A stretch of 38,037 nt of DNA from Lachnospiraceae bacterium (GTDB lineage: Bacteria; Bacillota; Clostridia; Lachnospirales; Lachnospiraceae), in contig JAILQS010000020.1 in assembly GCA_024698865.1 (NCBI GenBank), positions 1-38,037 on the forward strand. Direction: 5' to 3'. Shown here piece by piece: positions 32,495 to 38,037 of this stretch (position 1 is its first letter; each line of letters starts with the position of its first letter). The notes beneath the pieces are model-generated. The model searched no databases. It was not told the DNA's origin and saw nothing but the letters and a program-made list of their open reading frames with translations. Both the position numbers and the translations under genes were made by a program.

Positions 32495-33697
32495 TTACTT
32501 AGCCATGTTTCTTGAACGAATATCAAAAGCTACTGCGATGATGAAAATTATTCCTTTTACTACATACTGCCAAGAAATATCTACACCCATAAGGTTCATA
32601 CCGTTTGTAAGAGACATGATAACGAGTGTACCGATAATAGTATTTGTTACTTTACCAATACCACCGCTTACGGCAACACCACCGATGTATGAAGATGCGA
32701 TTGCATCCATTTCGAAACCGGTTCCTGCTGTAGGAGTTGCTGACTGTAAACGTGATGTAAATAAGATACCTGCGATTGCTGCAAGTGTTCCCATAGAACA
32801 GAATGCAAACATCATAACTCTCTTAACGTTGATACCGGATAATTCAGCTGCCTGAGCATTTCCACCGATACCATAAATTGCACGTCCAAGTTTGGTTTTG
32901 TTAAGCATAAAGTTGTATCCAAGAAGGATTACACCTACGATAACGGCTGTCCAAGGAAGTCCGTTAAAGCTTGCAAGTCTTGTAATGATAACCATTACAA
33001 CTACTGCAATTGCAACAAGTTCTACAACGAAGATTGGTAAAGATGTTACCTGGAAGTTGTATTTAACTTTATTTCTTCTTGCGTTAATCATTGCAATAAA
33101 TACAAGAATGATGCCGATAACACCGATTGCAATTGTAATAAGATGTCCCTCTGTAGGATCTACGATACTACCGTTAGATAAAGCGTTGAATCCTGCATTT
33201 GGAATAATGATGGTTCCTGTTTTCTGTAAGGACAGTGATAATGCTCCTCTGAAGATAAACATACCTGCCAATGTTGTTACGAATGCAGGAACTGATAATC
33301 TTGTTACGATAAGACCCTGATACGTACCAATTGCCAAACCGATTAATGCTACGATTGGAATTGCTACCCACTCAGAAATATTGTACTGAGTCATCAGGAT
33401 TGCTGCGATTGCTCCGGAAAATCCGGCTACAAAACCAATAGACAAGTCAATCTGTACAAGAATCAAAATAATTGTCATACCGATAGCAAGAACTGCTACA
33501 TAACCTGCCTGGTTAATTAAGTTTGTGATGTTCATAGCTGTCAGGAATGCACCTTTGGTCATAAAATTAAAGAAAATCATAATTACGACCAAAGCAATGT
33601 ACATCATGTAACTACGCACATTTTCTTTTAAAAGTCTGATAATCTCATGAAAAAGACTTTCTTTTTCTTTACTTTCTGTTATGTTAATTTCACTCAT
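32495..33697 (-). CDS. mmsB: Monosaccharide ABC transporter permease (MmsB/GguB-like)
   Basis: Membrane subunit of a carbohydrate-uptake-2 type importer. It has 400 aa and about ten helices in the BPD_transp_2 fold. Landmarks are IGMTIILILVQIDLSIGFVAGFSGAIAA, then GRAIYGIGGNAQAAELSGINV (the loop contacting the ATPase) and the helix-rich ending GGIGKVTNTIIGTLVIMSLTNGMNL. GAGGT precedes the ATG. It is third in order after the binding-protein and ATPase genes, 33 bp after the latter. XylH/RbsC/MglC-like permeases share this fold; the length of about 400 favours the multiple-monosaccharide group. Confidence 0.88.
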   Translation of the reverse strand: MSEINITESKEKESLFHEIIRLLKENVRSYMMYIALVVIMIFFNFMTKGAFLTAMNITNLINQAGYVAVLAIGMTIILILVQIDLSIGFVAGFSGAIAAILMTQYNISEWVAIPIVALIGLAIGTYQGLIVTRLSVPAFVTTLAGMFIFRGALSLSLQKTGTIIIPNAGFNALSNGSIVDPTEGHLITIAIGVIGIILVFIAMINARRNKVKYNFQVTSLPIFVVELVAIAVVVMVIITRLASFNGLPWTAVIVGVILLGYNFMLNKTKLGRAIYGIGGNAQAAELSGINVKRVMMFAFCSMGTLAAIAGILFTSRLQSATPTAGTGFEMDAIASSYIGGVAVSGGIGKVTNTIIGTLVIMSLTNGMNLMGVDISWQYVVKGIIFIIAVAFDIRSRNMAK

Positions 33698-33730
33698 AGT
33701 TTACCTCATTTCTGCACCGTCGTGCTTGTA

Positions 33731-35263
33731 TTATGATTTTACTGCTAAAGCCATAACTTTTTCTTCGTCTGCTTCTTCGCCAATAAGTTCACCTGTAATT
33801 GTACCTTCTGACATTACATATAATCTGTCACTCATACCAAGAATCTCCGGTAATTCGGAAGAAATCATAATAATACTCATTCCTTCTTCTACCAATCGAT
33901 TCATTAATGTATAGATTTCAAATTTCGCTCCTACGTCAATACCTCTGGTAGGTTCGTCAAGAATTAATACATTAGGTTCTACAAACATCCATTTTGCAAG
34001 CTGAACTTTCTGCTGGTTACCACCACTTAAGTTTCCAACTTTCTGCTCGATGGACGGTGCTTTAATGTTAATAGACTCTTTATAATAATTTGCGATACGA
34101 ATTTCTTCATTTTCATTAATTGAAAGTTTCTTTACTAGCGCATCCAAATTTGCAACCGATATATTATAGCGAATGTCCTGCATAAGAATCAGGCCATTTC
34201 CTTTACGGTCTTCTGTTACATAAGCGAGACCGTCTTTAATTGCAGCTGCAGGGGAATGATATCTCTTTTCCTTACCGTTCATATACAGATGACCATCTGT
34301 AATACGATATCCTTTTGGATTACCGAATATACTCATTGCCAATTCGGTACGGCCTGCACCCATTAAACCTTGTAATCCAACAATTTCGCCTTTTCTTACA
34401 TTCATGTTTACATGATGAAGAATTTCTCTATAATTCTTTTCAGGATCTTCTACTGTCCAATCTTTCAGTTCGAAGACCACATCTCCAATTTTCTTTTCTG
34501 CGCGCTTTGGATAAATGTTGTCGAGTTTTCGACCAACCATGTTTTGAATAATTTCTTCTTCTTTGATTTCTCTTTCATGTGCGTCCATAGAACAAATGGT
34601 ACTACCATCTCTAAGAACTGTAACCGTATCTGCAATAGCAGTGACTTCTTTTAATTTGTGAGAAATCATAATTGATGTCACGCCTTCTTTTTGCAGTTTT
34701 TTGAGTAGTTCTAAAAGATTTTCACTGTCATCCTCGTTCAGGGAAGATGTAGGCTCATCGAGAATCAGTAACTTAACGTTTTTGCTAAGTGCTTTTGCAA
34801 TTTCAACCAACTGCTGCTGACCAACTCCCAATGTCTTTAATTTTACAGATGGGTCTACATTATCCAGACCAACCTTCTTTAATTCTTCTTTTGCACGAAC
34901 GATTGTTTCATTCCAGTTGATAATATTGTTCGAAGCAATCTCATGTCCGAAGAAAATATTTTCATATACGGAAAGTTCCGGGATTAACGCCAACTCCTGA
35001 TAGATAATAGCGATACCTTTGCTTTCACTATCTGCAATATTTCTGAACTTCTGTACTTCTCCATCATAAACAATATCACCACTGTAAGTACCGTGTGGAT
35101 ACACACCTGAGAGAACCTTCATAAGGGTTGACTTACCTGCACCGTTCTCACCAACTAAACAATGTATTTCTCCTCGTTTTACTGAAAAGTTTACATTGTC
35201 AAGTGCTTTGACACCCGGGAAAACTTTTTCTATATTTTTCATTTCAAGAATATAGTCACCCAT
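33731..35263 (-). CDS. mmsA: Monosaccharide ABC transporter ATPase with two nucleotide-binding domains (MmsA/XylG-like)
   Basis: 510 aa, typical of this group. Domain 1 has Walker A GENGAGKST (38-46), the Q-loop region IIYQELALIPELSVYENI, the signature-like LGVGQQQLVEIAKAL and Walker B LLILDEPTSSL. Domain 2 has a degenerate Walker A GLMGAGRTE, the signature LSGGNQQKVQLAKW and Walker B VLILDEPTRGIDVGAK. Loss of the Lys in the second Walker A is normal for the RbsA/MglA/XylG family. GGAAGGAG precedes the ATG. Energises uptake with the neighbouring permease and binding protein. Confidence 0.93.
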   Translation of the reverse strand: MGDYILEMKNIEKVFPGVKALDNVNFSVKRGEIHCLVGENGAGKSTLMKVLSGVYPHGTYSGDIVYDGEVQKFRNIADSESKGIAIIYQELALIPELSVYENIFFGHEIASNNIINWNETIVRAKEELKKVGLDNVDPSVKLKTLGVGQQQLVEIAKALSKNVKLLILDEPTSSLNEDDSENLLELLKKLQKEGVTSIMISHKLKEVTAIADTVTVLRDGSTICSMDAHEREIKEEEIIQNMVGRKLDNIYPKRAEKKIGDVVFELKDWTVEDPEKNYREILHHVNMNVRKGEIVGLQGLMGAGRTELAMSIFGNPKGYRITDGHLYMNGKEKRYHSPAAAIKDGLAYVTEDRKGNGLILMQDIRYNISVANLDALVKKLSINENEEIRIANYYKESINIKAPSIEQKVGNLSGGNQQKVQLAKWMFVEPNVLILDEPTRGIDVGAKFEIYTLMNRLVEEGMSIIMISSELPEILGMSDRLYVMSEGTITGELIGEEADEEKVMALAVKS

Positions 35264-35282
35264 ATCTGAATCTCCTTCCTTT

Positions 35283-35314
35283 TTAAAACCAGCCGCCTAT
35301 TTAGGCGGCTGGTT
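35283..35314 (-). terminator. Intercistronic hairpin between the binding-protein and ATPase genes
   Basis: A perfect 11-bp GC-rich stem AACCAGCCGCC/GGCGGCTGGTT (35287-35297 with 35304-35314) is followed on the minus strand by only four T residues. Such partial terminators or 3' stabilisers keep binding-protein mRNA more abundant than transporter mRNA. Confidence 0.65.
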
Positions 35315-35352
35315 CCTAATAGTTTCTATTAGTCTTTACTTAATTATCTGTA

Positions 35353-36540
35353 TTATTCAAGTCCTGTGAAATCAGATGCTGAATAGTATTCAGAATCGAT
35401 TAATGCAGACTGTACGTTGTCTTTTGTTACAACTACGATGTCTGTCTGTTTTGCAGGAACGTCGATCTTGCCGTTGTTGTAAGTTGTAGTAGTTTCTACT
35501 TCTTCACCATTTAATACAGCAAGTGCCATAGCTACTGAGTCAGCTGCTAATGTACGAGTATCTTTGAATACTGTCATAGACTGTTTTCCATCGATTACGT
35601 ACTGAACAGATGCCTGCTCACTATCCTGTCCTGTGATGATGTAGCTCTTGATGTCTGCATCAGCTGCGAATGTGTCAGCGATAGCACGAGCTGTTCCATC
35701 GTTAGGAGCAAGGATTGCAACGTCACCCTTCTGTTCTGCAGATGCAGCAGTAAGGTTTGCTTCAGCAAGTTTTTTAGCTGTGTCGAAATCCCAGTTTGTT
35801 GTTGTCTGTCCAAGAATTTCACCTTCATCATCACGGCTAAGTTCTCCAGCACCAACAAATCCTGCAGCTTTTTCAGAGTTAGCAATTACGAATGTTCCGT
35901 CTTTTACCTTTGGCTCTAATACAGACCAAGCTCCTTCGAAGAAGATGAAAGCGTTGTTGTCTGTTGCAGCACCTGTGTAGATGTAAAGAGGTACACCGGT
36001 TCCTTTTGCATTGTCGATTAAGTACTGTCCCTGAGCAACACCTACTGAGAAGCTGTCGAATGTTGTATAGTAATCAACTGCTTCAGTATCTGTGATAAGA
36101 CGGTCGTAAGAAATTACGGTTACGCCTGCTGCTTTTGCTTCTTCAACTGCTGCTGCAGCTGCTGTAGCATCCTGTGGACAGATAATAAGAACTTTGATTC
36201 CTTTAGAGATTAATGTCTCTACGTTTGTTTTTTCTGTTGCAGAAGATCCCTGGCTGAATAATACCTGGTTTGTGAATCCTGCATCACCTAAAATAGCTTC
36301 GAACTGAGCCTGATCCTGTAACCATCTTGGCTCGTCCTTAGTAGGAAGTACGATACCTACCTGAATTCCTCCCTCATCTGAGCTTTCAGCTTCAGATGAA
36401 TCAGCGTTTTCTGCAGTTTCCTCTTTTGCAGCATCTGTGTTGCTGTCTCCAGCGTTTCCTGCATCATTGCTACCGCATCCTGCTAAAAGTGATGCAGTAA
36501 GTCCCATAGTAAGGAATAAACTCAACAATCTTTTTTTCAT
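35353..36540 (-). CDS. chvE: Sugar-binding lipoprotein of the ABC transporter (ChvE-like)
   Basis: Extracellular receptor of 395 aa. A lipoprotein signal has lipobox LLAGC with Cys22, followed by an acidic Asp/Glu/Ser linker (25-57). The type-1 periplasmic-binding fold opens IQVGIVLPTKDEPRWLQDQ. ISYDRLITDTEAVDYYTTFD and ITGQDSEQASVQYVIDGKQSMTVFKDTR match the ChvE/XylF group that binds aldopentoses and aldohexoses in pyranose form. The exact sugar is not readable. AAAAGGAGAG precedes the ATG. It is first gene of the three-gene operon; a promoter with a good -10 and a poor -35 lies upstream. Confidence 0.9.
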   Translation of the reverse strand: MKKRLLSLFLTMGLTASLLAGCGSNDAGNAGDSNTDAAKEETAENADSSEAESSDEGGIQVGIVLPTKDEPRWLQDQAQFEAILGDAGFTNQVLFSQGSSATEKTNVETLISKGIKVLIICPQDATAAAAAVEEAKAAGVTVISYDRLITDTEAVDYYTTFDSFSVGVAQGQYLIDNAKGTGVPLYIYTGAATDNNAFIFFEGAWSVLEPKVKDGTFVIANSEKAAGFVGAGELSRDDEGEILGQTTTNWDFDTAKKLAEANLTAASAEQKGDVAILAPNDGTARAIADTFAADADIKSYIITGQDSEQASVQYVIDGKQSMTVFKDTRTLAADSVAMALAVLNGEEVETTTTYNNGKIDVPAKQTDIVVVTKDNVQSALIDSEYYSASDFTGLE

Positions 36541-36588
36541 AAATAACTACTCTCCTTTTCGTTTTGGTTTGTTTTTGTTTACAAGCTT

Positions 36589-36617
36589 ATTATAGTACAA
36601 AGGAAAGTATGATAACT
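36589..36617 (-). promoter_or_regulatory. Promoter with weak -35 ahead of the sugar ABC operon
   Basis: On the minus strand the consensus -10 TATAAT is at 36589-36594. The -35 position 17 bp upstream reads AGTTAT, which is poor and fits a promoter needing an activator, for example the AraC-type regulator encoded at 37821-38037. The remaining 36541-36740 stretch is AT-rich with no gene seen. Confidence 0.45.
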
Positions 36618-36740
36618 TGCTAAGAACTATCTATTTTAGCATAGTACGGTTTGTGTATTACGTTTTTTTGCTATATTATTTTTAATAACAAATTTTATTA
36701 GTTAAGTCTGCTTTTATTCCCTCATTTATCCCTGTATTTT

Positions 36741-36776
36741 AAAAGTGCGCACCAGCATCCCCTGTTGCGCACTTTT
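36741..36776 (-). terminator. Terminator of the regulator / sugar-binding gene pair
   Basis: Perfect 11-bp stem AAAAGTGCGCA/TGCGCACTTTT (36741-36751 with 36766-36776) just after the stop codon of the second binding protein. On the minus strand it ends in TTTTAAAAT. It separates this gene from the ABC operon. Confidence 0.75.
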
Positions 36777-36777
36777 T

Positions 36778-37824
36778 CTAATTATTCGGCGTTACTTCGA
36801 CATTCAGATATACATCCTCTTTCAGGTAAAATCCACTCTCTATAATCACCTCGTCCATATTCTCTTTTGTAACACTGCTTTGCTGCAAAGTTACATATGG
36901 ACACTCTTCATATCCGTTATCAATTTTTGGAATCCCGTTTAATTCGCGACCGTTAATCAGATCAATCGTCATTTCAGCTGCTTTCTCAGCAAGTGCCTCA
37001 ATCGGTTTGTATACCGTCATCAGCTGGGTTCCTTCCACAATTCGCTGACACGCTTCTAAGTCTGCATCCTGTCCGGTAACAGCCACTTCACCTGCCATAC
37101 GGTTTTCTGCAAGAATCTGAACAACTTTCCCTGCCAGGTTGTCATTACCACACATTACAGCATCTATGTCTTTTAGAACGCCGGGATTTTGCTGGAAATA
37201 TGTATCGACATTTTCTGCTCTCCAGCCTTCGATAAATGTTTTATCTACTATATTAAATCCGCACGTTTTAGCAACCTGCTCAAAACCACTGTTTACCATA
37301 GCGACGTTTTTATCAGATTCCGCACCACAAATCATCAAAACATTTTTTCTTCCATCGCCAAGCTTATCATTGATCGCCTGCGCCATCAGTTTTCCAACTT
37401 CAGTATTATCAAATGATACATACAAATCCACGCAGGCATCCGAAATGAATCTGTCATAAGCAATGATTTTGATTCCTTTGCTCCGTGCCTCTTCCAGTAA
37501 ATCTTTAATAACTGTAGCATCTACCGCAACGATTACCAACGCATCGACTCCTTCATCGATGCAATGCTGCACCTGTTCTCTCTGCTTTTGGGCATCACTG
37601 TTTGCGTTTAACACTTCCACATTTGCCCCCAGTTCCGTCGCTGTCGTAGTGAAAATATCCCTGTCTTTAATCCAACGTTCTACTACAAATGTATCAAAAC
37701 AAATACCTATCGTAGGTTTGGTTATTTCTTTTCTGGGTGCGCCCTTCTTTTCTTCTTTGGCGCCACATCCACACAACGCTACGACCATTACTATCATCAG
37801 TAATGCAGCTATTGTTCGTTTCAT
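36778..37824 (-). CDS. Second sugar-binding lipoprotein, likely a sensor component
   Basis: 348 aa. Lipoprotein signal MKRTIAALLMIVMVVALCGC with Cys20. The type-1 periplasmic-binding fold (PTIGICFDTFVVERWIKDRD; IIAYDRFISDACVDLYVSFDNTEVG; VAVTGQDADLEACQRIVEGTQLMTVYKP) resembles XylF/ChvE and is distinct from the next binding protein. Its ATG overlaps the stop codon of the AraC-type regulator in an ATGA junction. A terminator separates it from the transporter, so it is made with the regulator, not with the permease. This suggests it presents sugar to a sensor kinase instead of feeding uptake. That is inference. Confidence 0.85.
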   Translation of the reverse strand: MKRTIAALLMIVMVVALCGCGAKEEKKGAPRKEITKPTIGICFDTFVVERWIKDRDIFTTTATELGANVEVLNANSDAQKQREQVQHCIDEGVDALVIVAVDATVIKDLLEEARSKGIKIIAYDRFISDACVDLYVSFDNTEVGKLMAQAINDKLGDGRKNVLMICGAESDKNVAMVNSGFEQVAKTCGFNIVDKTFIEGWRAENVDTYFQQNPGVLKDIDAVMCGNDNLAGKVVQILAENRMAGEVAVTGQDADLEACQRIVEGTQLMTVYKPIEALAEKAAEMTIDLINGRELNGIPKIDNGYEECPYVTLQQSSVTKENMDEVIIESGFYLKEDVYLNVEVTPNN

Positions 37825-38037
37825 ACATTTACTCCTCCTCGATATTCTGACGGCGTAATACCAACTTTCTTCTTAAATATATAGCTGAAATAATTTGGAT
37901 TGGCATATCCGATATCCAGACAGATTTCTTTCATGCTCTTGTTCTGGTCTGCAATCATTTCTTTTGCTTTTTCTATCTTAAAATCAGTCAGATATTCAAT
38001 AAAGTTTTCGCCCGTTTTATCTTTGAACAGTTTGCTG
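37821..38037 (-). CDS. AraC-family DNA-binding domain, C-terminal end (gene start outside window)
   Basis: The last 71 codons, entering from the right edge, end at TGA 37821-37823. The residues are SKLFKDKTGENFIEYLTDFKI, then EKAKEMIADQNKSMKEICLD, IGYANPNYFSYIFKKKVGIT and PSEYRGGVNV. This is the second helix-turn-helix of an AraC/XylS domain with the classic IGYxNxxYFSxxFKKxxGxTPSEYR ending. The visible part cannot tell an ordinary sugar regulator from a YesN-type response regulator. It is coupled to the sugar-binding lipoprotein. It probably acts on the transporter operon; the weak -35 there would fit. Confidence 0.92.
   Translation of the reverse strand, partial: SKLFKDKTGENFIEYLTDFKIEKAKEMIADQNKSMKEICLDIGYANPNYFSYIFKKKVGITPSEYRGGVNV

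Overview
The window reads as chromosome of a low-GC Gram-positive anaerobe of the Clostridia, most likely family Lachnospiraceae. Supporting signs are AGGAGG-type ribosome sites, Firmicutes leader RNAs (a lysine riboswitch and a leucine T-box), a type-2 leuA, a DUF1292 protein, a cdaA-cdaR pair, a choline-binding-repeat deacetylase and lipoprotein sugar-binding proteins. The genus cannot be fixed from sequence alone. Most genes lie on the minus strand. No tRNA, rRNA, complete insertion sequence, prophage or CRISPR array was seen.

Layout, left to right. 1-4.4 kb: a 5' portion of a divergent clpX, an HtrA/DegP membrane protease with a pentapeptide-repeat cytoplasmic tail, and a degenerate HD-GYP-like protein. 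4.5-9.4 kb: a compact operon PAP2 phosphatase - OmpR regulator - sensor kinase - nuclease/helicase. 9.6-11.6 kb: divergent phospholipid operon (DedA/TVP38 protein, pssA, psd). 11.6-17.6 kb: acyltransferase, DUF1292 protein, UvrD-type helicase overlapping gltX, and a membrane diguanylate cyclase. 17.7-19.8 kb: lysine branch (dapA-dapB) under a lysine riboswitch. 20-24 kb: HAD phosphatase, a two-OB-fold SSB-like protein, an ABC-transporter relic and typA. 24-27.2 kb: polysaccharide deacetylase and leuA under a leucine T-box. 27.2-31.3 kb: a five-gene operon of two membrane proteins, cdaA, cdaR and an HPr-like protein. 32-38 kb: a VOC protein, then a monosaccharide ABC transporter (permease, ATPase, binding protein), a second sugar-binding lipoprotein and the end of an AraC-type regulator that overlaps it.

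Themes. Envelope and phospholipid functions recur: PAP2, DedA, PssA, Psd, acyltransferase, HtrA, deacetylase, and CdaA/CdaR (c-di-AMP, cell-wall homeostasis). Both cyclic dinucleotide systems are represented: a GGDEF cyclase and a degenerate HD-GYP protein for c-di-GMP, and CdaA for c-di-AMP. Amino-acid genes are controlled by leader RNAs. Sugar uptake appears to be tied to a regulator plus a dedicated sugar-binding sensor.

The most unusual object is a family of three long palindromic elements (about 19822-20031, 31341-31548 and 31687-31914) in intergenic DNA. Each has a conserved core of about 85 bp, which itself folds into nested stems with compensatory changes. The core sits at the tip of 50-75 bp arms whose sequence differs between copies but stays complementary within each copy. 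I do not recognise this family. It may be a structured RNA or a non-autonomous mobile element.
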